DNA of 64,000 bases, from positions 77,458,974-77,522,973 of the forward strand of contig OZ010796.1 of NCBI GenBank assembly GCA_963932465.1. Direction: 5' to 3'. This document shows positions 18,601 through 32,245 of the stretch, one piece after another (positions within the stretch are counted from its first letter, which is position 1; each line of letters opens with the position of its first letter). The notes beneath the pieces were generated by a model. That model was given only the letters and a program-made list of their open reading frames with translations. It did no database searches and was not told where the DNA came from. Origin of the DNA: Maratus speciosus. Taxonomy: Eukaryota > Arthropoda > Arachnida > Araneae > Salticidae. Position numbers and translations under genes: made by a program.

Positions 18601-21600
18601 CCATAATTTTTTTAATTTAAAATTCTATCAGTAGTTTTTTTTTTCAAAAAAAAAAAAAAAAGGAAAAAAAAAAAGAAAAAGAAAAAAAAAATATGGCCAT
18701 TTTTTTTCCCATTCTGACCAGAAAATCAGAGTTCTAACTTTTTACGGCTGCTCTTTTATCTTCACCTAACACTTCCTTTATAATGGCTGTTTCATAATAA
18801 TGAAAGCCATCAGTCCATCAGAAGAAAATGATCGGTTCCAAAGGTATAATCTTTCATTTGGCGCCCCTTGGCTCTGGCGCCCGGGGCACACGCCCCCTCT
18901 GCCCCCCCCTTAGTTTCGGTCCTGCCCAAAAGATCCGCCACGACACCCACTGCAAGGGGGGGGTCTCCACCAGACACGGGCTAGTCACTCAGAGCTGCTC
19001 CGATTTAGTCTTATAAATTAGAGCATCCCAAGCAGAATTGTCCCGCTTTAGTTTCCTCTGGGGCATTCGAGGGGCATTGCACAATACGGGGAACCACTGA
19101 CCCACACCCACGTGAGTCATTCACATAAAAGAATTCGCATGTATTACCAGCTATTTACAGTGTTTGCTTATACAGTAAAGTTCCGATTATCCGAGTCCCG
19201 CTTAATCGAGTTTCCGCTTTAACCGAGTTATTTTCTTCTGATGGACTGATGGCTTTCATTATTATGCCATTATAAATGAAGTGTTAGGTGAAGATGGAAG
19301 AGCAGTCGTAAAAAGTTTGAACTCTGATTTTCTGGTCAGAATGAAAAAAAAATGGCCATAATTTTTTTAATTTAAAATTCTATCAATAGTATATTTTTTT
19401 TTCAAAAAAAAAAAAAAAAAAAAGAAAAAGAAAAAGAAAAAAAAAATATGGCCATTTTTTTTCCCATTCTGACCAGAAAATCAGAGTTCTAACTTTTTAC
19501 GGCTGCTCTTTTATCTTCACCTAACACTTCCTTTATAATGGCTGTTTCATAATAATGAAAGCCATCAGTCCATCAGAAGAAAATGATCGGTTCCAAGGGT
19601 ATAATCTTTCATTTGGCACCCCTTGGCTCTGGCGCCCGGGGCACACGCCCCCTCTGCCCCCCCCCCCCTTAGTTTCGGCCCTGACCAAAAGAACCGCCAC
19701 GACACCCACTGCAAGGGGTCTCCACCAGACACGGGCTAGTCACTCAGAGCTGCACCGATTTAGTCTTATAAAGTAGAGCATCCCAAACAGGATTGTCCCA
19801 TTTTAGTTTCCTCTGGGGCATTCGAGGGGCATTGCACAATACGGGGAATCACTGACCCACACCCACGTGAGTCATTCACATAAAAGAATTCGCATGTATT
19901 ACCAGCTATTTACAGTGTTTGCTTATACAGTAAAGTTCCGATTATCCGAGTCCCGCTTAATCGAGTTTCCGCTTTAACCGAGTTATTTTCTTCTGATGGA
20001 CTGATGGCTTTCATTATTATGCCATTATAAATGAAGTGTTAGGTGAAGATGGAAGAGCAGTCGTAAAAAGTTTGAACTCTGATTTTCTGGTCAGAATGAA
20101 AAAAAAATGGCCATAATTTTTTTAATTTAAAATTCTATCAATAGTATATTTTTTTTTCAAAAAAAAAAAAAAAGAAAAAGAAAAAGAAAAAAAAAAATAT
20201 GGCCATTTTTTTTCCCATTCTGACCAGAAAATCAGAGTTCTAACTTTTTACGGCTGCTCTTTTATCTTCACCTAACACTTCCTTTATAATGGCTGTTTCA
20301 TAATAATGAAAGCCATCAGTCCATCAGAAGAAAATGATCGGTTCCAAGGGTATAATCTTTCATTTGGCACCCCTTGGCTCTGGCGCCCGGGGCACACGCC
20401 CCCTCTGCCCCCCCCCTTAGTTTCGGCCCTGACCAAAAGAACCGCCACGACACCCACTGCAAGGGGGTCTCCACCAGACACGGGCTAGTCACTCAGAGCT
20501 GCACCGATTTAGTCTTATAAAGTAGTAGAGCATCCCAAACAGGATTGTCCCATTTTAGTTTCCTCTGGGGCATTCGAGGGGCATTGCACAATACGGGGAA
20601 TCACTGACCCACACCCACGTGAGTCATTCACATAAAAGAATTCGCATGTATTACCAGCTATTTACAGTGTTTGCTTATACAGTAAAGTTCCGATTATCCG
20701 AGTCCCGCTTAACCGAGTTTCCGCTTTAACCGAGTTATTTTCTTCTGATGGACTGATGGCTTTCATTAGTATGCCATTATAAATGAAGTGTTAGGTGAAG
20801 ATGGAAGAGCAGTCGTAAGAAGTTTGAACTCTGATTTTCTGGTCAGAATGAAAAAAAAATGGCCATAATTTTTTTAATTTAAAATTCTATCAGTAGTTTT
20901 TTTTTTTTCAAAAAAAAAAAAAAAAAAAAAAAGAAAAAGAAAAAAAAAGAAAAAGAAAAAAAAAGAAAAAGAAAAAAAAAATATGGCCATTTTTTTTCCC
21001 ATTCTGACCAGAAAATCAGAGTTCTAACTTTTTACGGCTGCTCTTTTATCTTCACCTAACACTTCCTTTATAATGGCTGTTACATAATAATGAAAGCCAT
21101 CAGTCCATCAGAAGAAAATGATCGGTTCCAAAGGTATAATCTTTCATTTGGCGCCCCTTGGCTCTGGCGCCCGTGGCACACGCCCCCTCTGCCCCCCCCT
21201 TAGTTTCGGCCCTGACCAAAAGAACCGCCACGACACCCACTGCAAGGGGGTCTCCACCAGACACGGGCTAGTCACTCAGAGCTGCACCGATTTAGTCTTA
21301 TAAAGTAGAGCATCCCAAGCAGGATTGTCCCCCTTTAGTTTCCTCTGGGGCATTCGAGGGGCATTGCACAATACGGGGAACCACTGACCCACACCCACGT
21401 GAGTCATTCACATAAAAGAATTCGCATGTATTACCAGCTATTTAAAGTGTTTGCTTATACAGTAAAGTTCCGATTATCCGAGTCCCGCTTAACCGAGTTT
21501 CCGCTTTAACCGAGTTATTTTCTTCTGATGGACTGATGGCTTTCATTATTATGCCATTATAAATGAAGTGTTAGGTGAAGATGGAAGAGCAGTCGTAAAA

Positions 21601-23709
21601 AGTTTGAACTCTGATTTTCTAGTCAGAATGAAAAAAAAAATGGCCATAATTTTTTTAATTTAAAATTCTATCAGTAGTTTTTTTTTTCAAAAAAAAAAAA
21701 AAAAGAAAAAAAAAAAGAAAAAGAAAAAAAAAATATGGCCATTTTTTTTCCCATTCTGACCAGAAAATCAGAGTTCTAACTTTTTACGGCTGCTCTTTTA
21801 TCTTCACCTAACACTTCCTTTATAATGGCTGTTTCATAATAATGAAAGCCATCAGTCCATCAGAAGAAAATGATCGGTTCCAAAGGTATAATCTTTCATT
21901 TGGCGCCCCTTGGCTCTGGCGCCCGGGGCACACGCCCCCTCTGCCCCCCCTTAGTTTCGGCCCTGCCCAAAAGAACCGCCACGACACCCACTGCAAGGGG
22001 GGTCTCCACCAGACACGGGCTAGTCACTCAGAGTTGCTCCGATTTAGTCTTATAAATTAGAGCATCCCAAGCAGAATTGTCCCGCTTTAGTTTCCTCTGG
22101 GGCATTCGAGGGGCATTGCACAATACGGGGAACCACTGACCCACACCCACGTGAGTCATTCACATAAAAGAATTCGCATGTATTACCAGCTATTTACAGT
22201 GTTTGCTTATACAGTAAAGTTCCGATTATCCGAGTCCCGCTTAATCGAGTTTCCGCTTTAACCGAGTTATTTTCTTCTGATGGACTGATGGCTTTCATTA
22301 TTATGCCATTATAAATGAAGTGTTAGGTGAAGATGGAAGAGCAGTCGTAAAAAGTTTGAACTCTGATTTTCTGGTCAGAATGAAAAAAAAATGGCCATAA
22401 TTTTTTTAATTAAAATTCTATAAGTAGTTTTTTTTTTTCAAAAAAAAAAGAAAGAAAAAAAGAAAAAGAAAAAAAAAATATGGCCATTTTTTTTCCCATT
22501 CTGACCAGAAAATCAGAGTTCTAACTTTTTACGGCTGCTCTTTTATCTTCACCTAACACCTCCTTTATAATGGCTGTTTCATAATAATGAAAGCCATCAG
22601 TCCATCAGAAGAAAATGATCGGTTCCAAGGGTATAATCTTTCATTTGGCACCCCTTGGCTCTGGCGCCCGGGGCACACGCCCCCTCTGCCCCCCCCTTAG
22701 TTTCGGCCCTGACCAAAAGAACCGCCACGACACCCACTGCAAGGGGGTCTCCACCAGACACGGGCTAGTCACTCAGAGCTGCACCGATTTAGTCTTATAA
22801 AGTAGAGCATCCCAAACAGGATTGTCCCATTTTAGTTTCCTCTGGGGCATTCGAGGGGCATTGCACAATACGGGGAATCACTGACCCACACCCACGTGAG
22901 TCATTCACATAAAAGAATTCGCATGTATTACCAGCTATTTACAGTGTTTGCTTATACAGTAAAGTTCCGATTATCCGAGTCCCGCTTAATCGAGTTTCCG
23001 CTTTAACCGAGTTATTTTCTTCTGATGGACTGATGGCTTTCATTATTATGCCATTATAAATGAAGTGTTAGGTGAAGATGGAAGAGCAGTCGTAAAAAGT
23101 TTGAACTCTGATTTTCTGGTCAGAATGAAAAAAAAATGGCCATAATTTTTTTAATTTAAAATTCTATCAATAGTATATTTTTTTTTCAAAAAAAAAAAAA
23201 AAGAAAAAGAAAAAGAAAAAAAAAATATGGCCATTTTTTTTCCCATTCTGACCAGAAAATCAGAGTTCTAACTTTTTACGGCTGCTCTTTTATCTTCACC
23301 TAACACTTCCTTTATAATGGCTGTTTCATAATAATGAAAGCCATCAGTCCATCAGAAGAAAATGATCGGTTCCAAGGGTATAATCTTTCATTTGGCACCC
23401 CTTGGCTCTGGCGCCCGGGGCACACGCCCCCTCTGCCCCCCCCCCCTTAGTTTCGGCCCTGACCAAAAGAACCGCCACGACACCCACTGCAAGGGGGTCT
23501 CCACCAGACACGGGCTAGTCACTCAGAGCTGCACCGATTTAGTCTTATAAAGTAGTAGAGCATCCCAAACAGGATTGTCCCATTTTAGTTTCCTCTGGGG
23601 CATTCGAGGGGCATTGCACAATACGGGGAATCACTGACCCACACCCACGTGAGTCATTCACATAAAAGAATTCGCATGTATTACCAGCTATTTACAGTGT
23701 TTGCTTATA

Positions 23710-24710
23710 CAGTAAAGTTCCGATTATCCGAGTCCCGCTTAACCGAGTTTCCGCTTTAACCGAGTTATTTTCTTCTGATGGACTGATGGCTTTCATTAGT
23801 ATGCCATTATAAATGAAGTGTTAGGTGAAGATGGAAGAGCAGTCGTAAGAAGTTTGAACTCTGATTTTCTGGTCAGAATGAAAAAAAAATGGCCATAATT
23901 TTTTTAATTTAAAATTCTATCAGTAGTTTTTTTTTTTTCAAAAAAAAAAAAAAAAAAAAAAAAAAGAAAAAGAAAAAAAAAGAAAAAGAAAAAAAAAAAT
24001 ATGGCCATTTTTTTTCCCATTCTGACCAGAAAATCAGAGTTCTAACTTTTTACGGCTGCTCTTTTATCTTCACCTAACACTTCCTTTATAATGGCTGTTT
24101 CATAATAATGAAAGCCATCAGTCCATCAGAAGAAAATGATCGGTTCCAAAGGTATAATCTTTCATTTGGCGCCCCTTGGCTCTGGCGCCCGTGGCACACG
24201 CCCCCTCTGCCCCCCCCCCCTTATTTTCGGCCCTGACCAAAAGAACCGCCACGACACCCACTGCAAGGGGGTCTCCACCAGACACGGGCTAGTCACTCAG
24301 AGCTGCACCGATTTAGTCTTATAAAGTAGAGCATCCCAAGCAGGATTGTCCCCCTTTAGTTTCCTCTGGGGCATTCGAGGGGCATTGCACAATACGGGGA
24401 ACCACTGACCCACACCCACGTGAGTCATTCACATAAAAGAATTCGCATGTATTACCAGCTATTTAAAGTGTTTGCTTATACAGTAAAGTTCCGATTATCC
24501 GAGTCCCGCTTAACCGAGTTTCCGCTTTAACCGAGTTATTTTCTTCTGATGGACTGATGGCTTTCATTATTATGCCATTATAAATGAAGTGTTAGGTGAA
24601 GATGGAAGAGCAGTCGTAAAAAGTTTGAACTCTGATTTTCTAGTCAGAATGAAAAAAAAAATGGCCATAATTTTTTTAATTTAAAATTCTATCAGTAGTT
24701 TTTTTTTTCA

Positions 24711-24748
<38 letters not shown>

Positions 24749-27700
24749 GAAAAAAAAAATATGGCCATTTTTTTTCCCATTCTGACCAGAAAATCAGAGT
24801 TCTAACTTTTTACGGCTGCTCTTTTATCTTCACCTAACTCTTCCTTTATAATGGCTGTTTCATAATAATGAAAGCCATCAGTCCATCAGAAGAAAATGAT
24901 CGGTTCCAAAGGTATAAACTTTCATTTGGCGCCCCTTGGCTCTGGCGCCCGGGGCACACGCCCCCTCTGCCCCCCCTTAGTTTCGGCCCTGCCCAAAAGA
25001 ACCGCCACGACACCCACTGCAAGGGGGGTCTCCACCAGACACGGGCTAGTCACTCAGAGTTGCTCCGATTTAGTCTTATAAATTAGAGCATCCCAAGCAG
25101 AATTGTCCCGCTTTAGTTTCCTCTGGGGCATTCGAGGGGCATTGCACAATACGGGGAACCACTGACCCACACCCACGTGAGTCATTCACATAAAAGAATT
25201 CGCATGTATTACCAGCTATTTACAGTGTTTGCTTATACAGTAAAGTTCCGATTATCCGAGTCCCGCTTAATCGAGTTTCCGCTTTAACCGAGTTATTTTC
25301 TTCTGATGGACTGATGGCTTTCATTATTATGCCATTATAAATGAAGTGTTAGGTGAAGATGGAAGAGCAGTCGTAAAAAGTTTGAACTCTGATTTTCTGG
25401 TCAGAATGAAAAAAAAAATGGCCATAATTTTTTTAATTTAAAATTCTATCAATAGTATATTTTTTTTTTCAAAAAAAAAAAAAAAAGAAAAAGAAAAAGA
25501 AAAAAAAAATATGGCCATTTTTTTTCCCATTCTGACCAGAAAATCAGAGTTCTAACTTTTTACGGCTGCTCTTTTATCTTCACCTAACACTTCCTTTATA
25601 ATGGCTGTTTCATAATAATGAAAGCCATCAGTCCATCAGAAGAAAATGATCGGTTCCAAGGGTATAATCTTTCATTTGGCACCCCTTGGCTCTGGCGCCC
25701 GGGGCACACGCCCCCTCTGCCCCCCCCTTAGTTTCGGCCCTGACCAAAAGAACCGCCACGACACCCACTGCAAGGGGGTCTCCACCAGATACGGGCTAGT
25801 CACTCAGAGCTGCACCGATTTAGTCTTATAAAGTAGAGCATCCCAAACAGGATTGTCCCATTTTAGTTTCCTCTGGGGCATTCCTGGGGCATTGCACAAT
25901 ACGGGGAACCACTGACCCACACCCACGTGAGTCATTCACATAAAAGAATTCGCATGTATTACCAGCTATTTACAGTGTTTGCTTATACAGTAAAGTTCCG
26001 ATTATCCGAGTCCCGCTTAACCGATTTTCCGCTTTAACCGAGTTATTTTCTTCTGATGGACTGATGGCTTTCATTATTATGCCATTATAAATGAAGTGTT
26101 AGGTGAAGATGGAAGAGCAGTCGTAAAAAGTTTGAACTCTGATTTTCTGGTCAGAATGAAAAAAAAATGGCCATAATTTTTTTAATTAAAATTCTATAAG
26201 TAGTTTTTTTTTTCAAAAAAAAAAGAAAGAAAAAAAGAAAAAGAAAAAAAAAATATGGCCATTTTTTTTCCCATTCTGACCAGAAAATCAGAGTTCTAAC
26301 TTTTTACGGCTGCTCTTTTATCTTCACCTAACACTTCCTTTATAATGGCTGTTTCATAATAATGAAAGCCATCAGTCCATCAGAAGAAAATGATCGGTTC
26401 CAAAGGTATAATCTTTCATTTGGCGCCCATTGGCTCTGGCGCCCGTGGCACACGCCCCCTCTGCCCCCCCCCCTTAGTTTCGGCCCTGACCAAAAGAACC
26501 GCCACGACACCCACTGCAAGGGGGTCTCCACCAGACACGGGCTAGTCACTCAGAGCTGCACCGATTTAGTCTTATAAAGTAGAGCATCCCAAGCAGGATT
26601 GTCCCCCTTTAGTTTCCTCTGGGGCATTCGAGGGGCATTGCACAATACGGGGAACCACTGACCCACACCCACGTGAGTCATTCACATAAAAGAATTCGCA
26701 TGTATTACCAGCTATTTACAGTGTTTGCTTATACAGTAAATTTCCGATTATCCGAGTCCCGCTTAACCGAGTTTCCGCTTTAACCGAGTTATTTTCTTCT
26801 GATGGACTGATGACTTTCATTATTATGCCATTATAAATGAAGTGTTAGGTGAAGATGGAAGAGCAGTCGTAAAAATTTGAACTCTGATTTTCTGGTCAGA
26901 ATGAAAAAAAAATGGCCATAATTTTTTTAATTAAAATTCTATCAGTAGTTTTTTTTTTTTTTTTAAAAAAAAAAAGAAAGAAAAAAAGAAAAAGAAAAAA
27001 AAATATGGCCATTTTTTTTCCCATTTTGACCAGAAAATCAGAGTTCTAACTTTTTACGGCTGCTCTTTTATCTTCACCTAACACTTCCTTTATAATGGCT
27101 GTTTCATAATAATGAAAGCCATCAGTCCATCAGAAGAAAATGATCGGTTCCAAGGGTATAATCTTTCATTTGGCACCCCTTGGCTCTGGCGCCCGGGGCA
27201 CACGCCCCCTCTGCCCCCCCCCTTAGTTTCGGCCCTGACCAAAAGAACCGCCACGACACCCACTGCAAGGGGGTCTCCACCAGACACGGGCTAGTCACTC
27301 AGAGCTGCACCGATTTAGTCTTATAAAGTAGAGCATCCCAAACAGGATTGTCCCATTTTAGTTTCCTCTGGGGCATTCGAGGGGCATTGCACAATACGGG
27401 GAATCACTGACCCACACCCACGTGAGTCATTCACATAAAAGAATTCGCATGTATTACCAGCTATTTACAGTGTTTGCTTATACAGTAAAGTTCCGATTAT
27501 CCGAGTCCCGCTTAACCGAGTTTCCGCTTTAACCGAGTTATTTTCTTCTGATGGACTGATGGCTTTCATTAGTATGCCATTATAAATGAAGTGTTAGGTG
27601 AAGATGGAAGAGCAGTCGTAAGAAGTTTGAACTCTGATTTTCTGGTCAGAATGAAAAAAAAATGGCCATAATTTTTTTAATTTAAAATTCTATCAGTAGT

Positions 27701-28458
27701 TTTTTTTTTTTTCAAAAAAAAAAAAAAAAAAGAAAAAGAAAAAAAAAATATGGCCATTTTTTTTCCCATTCTGACCAGAAAATCAGAGTTCTAACTTTTT
27801 ACGGCTGCTCTTTTATCTTCACCTAACACTTCCTTTATAATGGCTGTTTCATAATAATGAAAGCCATCAGTCCATCAGAAGAAAATGATCGGTTCCAAAG
27901 GTATAATCTTTCATTTGGCGCCCCTTGGCTCTGGCGCCCGTGGCACACGCCCCCTCTGCCCCCCCCCCCTTTGTTTCGGCCCTGACCAAAAGAACCGCCA
28001 CGACACCCACTGCAAGGGGGTCTCCACCAGACACGGGCTAGTCACTCAGAGCTGCACCGATTTAGTCTTATAAAGTAGAGCATCCCAAGCAGGATTGTCC
28101 CCCTTTAGTTTCCTCTGGGGCATTCGAGGGGCATTGCACAATACGGGGAACCACTGACCCACACCCACGTGAGTCATTCACATAAAAGAATTCGCATGTA
28201 TTACCAGCTATTTAAAGTGTTTGCTTATACAGTAAAGTTCCGATTATCCGAGTCCCGCTTAACCGAGTTTCCGCTTTAACCGAGTTATTTTCTTCTGATG
28301 GACTGATGGCTTTCATTATTATGCCATTATAAATGAAGTGTTAGGTGAAGATGGAAGAGCAGTCGTAAAAAGTTTGAACTCTGATTTTCTAGTCAGAATG
28401 AAAAAAAAAATGGCCATAATTTTTTTAATTTAAAATTCTATCAGTAGTTTTTTTTTTC

Positions 28459-28495
<37 letters not shown>

Positions 28496-31400
28496 GAAAA
28501 AAAAAATATGGCCATTTTTTTTCCCATTCTGACCAGAAAATCAGAGTTCTAACTTTTTACGGCTGCTCTTTTATCTTCACCTAACACTTCCTTTATAATG
28601 GCTGTTTCATAATAATGAAAGCCATCAGTCCATCAGAAGAAAATGATCGGTTCCAAAGGTATAATCTTTCATTTGGCGCCCCTTGGCTCTGGCGCCCGGG
28701 GCACACGCCCCCTCTGCCCCCCCTTAGTTTCGGCCCTGCCCAAAAGAACCGCCACGACACCCACTGCAAGGGGGGTCTCCACCAGACACGGGCTAGTCAC
28801 TCAGAGTTGCTCCGATTTAGTCTTATAAATTAGAGCATCCCAAGCAGAATTGTCCCGCTTTAGTTTCCTCTGGGGCATTCGAGGGGCATTGCACAATACG
28901 GGGAACCACTGACCCACACCCACGTGAGTCATTCACATAAAAGAATTCGCATGTATTACCAGCTATTTACAGTGTTTGCTTATACAGTAAAGTTCCGATT
29001 ATCCGAGTCCCGCTTAATCGAGTTTCCGCTTTAACCGAGTTATTTTCTTCTGATGGACTGATGGCTTTCATTATTATGCCATTATAAATGAAGTGTTAGG
29101 TGAAGATGGAAGAGCAGTCGTAAAAAGTTTGAACTCTGATTTTCTGGTCAGAATGAAAAAAAAAATGGCCATAATTTTTTTAATTTAAAATTCTATCAAT
29201 AGTATATTTTTTTTTCAAAAAAAAAAAAAAAAAAGAAAAAGAAAAAGAAAAAAAAAATATGGCCATTTTTTTTCCCATTCTGACCAGAAAATCAGAGTTC
29301 TAACTTTTTACGGCTGCTCTTTTATCTTCACCTAACACTTCCTTTATAATGGCTGTTTCATAATAATGAAAGCCATCAGTCCATCAGAAGAAAATGATCG
29401 GTTCCAAGGGTATAATCTTTCATTTGGCACCCCTTGGCTCTGGCGCCCGGGGCACACGCCCCCTCTGCCCCCCCCCCCTTAGTTTCGGCCCTGACCAAAA
29501 GAACCGCCACGACACCCACTGCAAGGGGGTCTCCACCAGATACGGGCTAGTCACTCAGAGCTGCACCGATTTAGTCTTATAAAGTAGAGCATCCCAAACA
29601 GGATTGTCCCATTTTAGTTTCCTCTGGGGCATTCCTGGGGCATTGCACAATACGGGGAACCACTGACCCACACCCACGTGAGTCATTCACATAAAAGAAT
29701 TCGCATGTATTACCAGCTATTTACAGTGTTTGCTTATACAGTAAAGTTCCGATTATCCGAGTCCCGCTTAACCGAGTTTCCGCTTTAACCGAGTTATTTT
29801 CTTCTGATGGACTGATGGCTTTCATTATTATGCCATTATAAATGAAGTGTTAGGTGAAGATGGAAGAGCAGTCGTAAAAAGTTTGAACTCTGATTTTCTG
29901 GTCAGAATGAAAAAAAAATGGCCATAATTTTTTTAATTAAAATTCTATAAGTAGTTTTTTTTTTTCAAAAAAAAAGAAAGAAAAAAAGAAAAAGAAAAAA
30001 AAAATATGGCCATTTTTTTCCCATTCTGACCAGAAAATCAGAGTTCTAACTTTTTACGGCTGCTCTTTTATCTTCACCTAACACTTCCTTTATAATGGCT
30101 GTTTCATAATAATGAAAGCCATCAGTCCATCAGAAGAAAATGATCGGTTCCAAAGGTATAATCTTTCATTTGGCGCCCATTGGCTCTGGCGCCCGTGGCA
30201 CACGCCCCCTCTGCCCCCCCCCTTAGTTTCGGCCCTGACCAAAAGAACCGCCACGACACCCACTGCAAGGGGGTCTCCACCAGACACGGGCTAGTCACTC
30301 AGAGCTGCACCGATTAAGTCTTATAAAGTAGAGCATCCCAAGCAGGATTGTCCCCCTTTAGTTTCCTCTGGGGCATTCGAGGGGCATTGCACAATACGGG
30401 GAACCACTGACCCACACCCACGTGAGTCATTCACATAAAAGAATTCGCATGTATTACCAGCTATTTACAGTGTTTGCTTATACAGTAAATTTCCGATTAT
30501 CCGAGTCCCGCTTAACCGAGTTTCCGCTTTAACCGAGTTATTTTCTTCTGATGGACTGATGGCTTTCATTATTATGCCATTATAAATGAAGTGTTAGGTG
30601 AAGATGGAAGAGCAGTCGTAAAAATTTGAACTCTGATTTTCTGGTCAGAATGAAAAAAAAATGGCCATAATTTTTTTAATTAAAATTCTATCAGTAGTTT
30701 TTTTTTTTTTTTTTTTTTAAAAAAAAGAAAGAAAAAAAGAAAAAGAAAAAAAAATATGGCCATTTTTTTTCCCATTCTGACCAGAAAATCAGAGTTCTAA
30801 CTTTTTACGGCTGCTCTTTTATCTTCACCTAACACTTCCTTTATAATGGCTGTTTCATAATAATGAAAGCCATCAGTCCATCAGAAGAAAATGATCGGTT
30901 CCAAGGGTATAATCTTTCATTTGGCACCCCTTGGCTCTGGCGCCCGGGGCACACGCCCCCTCTGCCCCCCCCCTTAGTTTCGGCCCTGACCAAAAGAACC
31001 GCCACGACACCCACTGCAAGGGGGTCTCCACCAGACACGGGCTAGTCACTCAGAGCTGCACCGATTTAGTCTTATAAAGTAGAGCATCCCAAACAGGATT
31101 GTCCCATTTTAGTTTCCTCTGGGGCATTCGAGGGGCATTGCACAATACGGGGAATCACTGACCCACACCCACGTGAGTCATTCACATAAAAGAATTCGCA
31201 TGTATTACCAGCTATTTACAGTGTTTGCTTATACAGTAAAGTTCCGATTATCCGAGTCCCGCTTAACCGAGTTTCCGCTTTAACCGAGTTATTTTCTTCT
31301 GATGGACTGATGGCTTTCATTAGTATGCCATTATAAATGAAGTGTTAGGTGAAGATGGAAGAGCAGTCGTAAGAAGTTTGAACTCTGATTTTCTGGTCAG

Positions 31401-32214
31401 AATGAAAAAAAAATGGCCATAATTTTTTTAATTTAAAATTCTATCAGTAGTTTTTTTTTTTTTCAAAAAAAAAAAAAAAAAAAAGAAAAAGAAAAAAAAA
31501 ATATGGCCATTTTTTTTCCCATTCTGACCAGAAAATCAGAGTTCTAACTTTTTACGGCTGCTCTTTTATCTTCACCTAACACTTCCTTTATAATGGCTGT
31601 TTCATAATAATGAAAGCCATCAGTCCATCAGAAGAAAATGATCGGTTCCAAAGGTATAATCTTTCATTTGGCGCCCCTTGGCTCTGGCGCCCGTGGCACA
31701 CGCCCCCTCTGCCCCCCCCCCTTTGTTTCGGCCCTGACCAAAATAACCGCCACGACACCCACTGCAAGGGGGTCTCCACCAGACACGGGCTAGTCACTCA
31801 GAGCTGCACCGATTTAGTCTTATAAAGTAGAGCATCCCAAGCAGGATTGTCCCCCTTTAGTTTCCTCTGGGGCATTCGAGGGGCATTGCACAATACGGGG
31901 AACCACTGACCCACACCCACGTGAGTCATTCACATAAAAGAATTCGCATGTATTACCAGCTATTTAAAGTGTTTGCTTATACAGTAAAGTTCCGATTATC
32001 CGAGTCCCGCTTAACCGAGTTTCCGCTTTAACCGAGTTATTTTCTTCTGATGGACTGATGGCTTTCATTATTATGCCATTATAAATGAAGTGTTAGGTGA
32101 AGATGGAAGAGCAGTCGTAAAAAGTTTGAACTCTGATTTTCTAGTCAGAATGAAAAAAAAAATGGCCATAATTTTTTTAATTTAAAATTCTATCAGTAGT
32201 TTTTTTTTTCAAAA

Positions 32215-32245
<31 letters not shown>

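Larger units (their letters stand above)
14632..23709 (+). repeat. HOR domain I: 4-mer B-C-D-D', three copies of ~3.03 kb
   Basis: Monomer starts: 14632 B, 15392 C, 16148 D, 16900 D'; 17652 B, 18417 C, 19173 D, 19928 D'; 20680 B, 21460 C, 22212 D with an F-type loop, 22957 D'. HOR periods are 3,020, 3,028 and 3,030 bp. Markers: B has CATTAGTATG, GTAAGAAG and TTTAAAGTG at its tail. C has CTATTCAG/CTAGTCAG, CTGCCCAAAAG, GCTGCTCC or GTTGCTCC, AAATTAGAGC and CAGAATTGTCCCGC. D has CTTAATCGAG, ATCAATAGTATAT, CAAGGGTATA and AAACAGG. D' adds AAAGTAGTAGAGC. Confidence 0.88.
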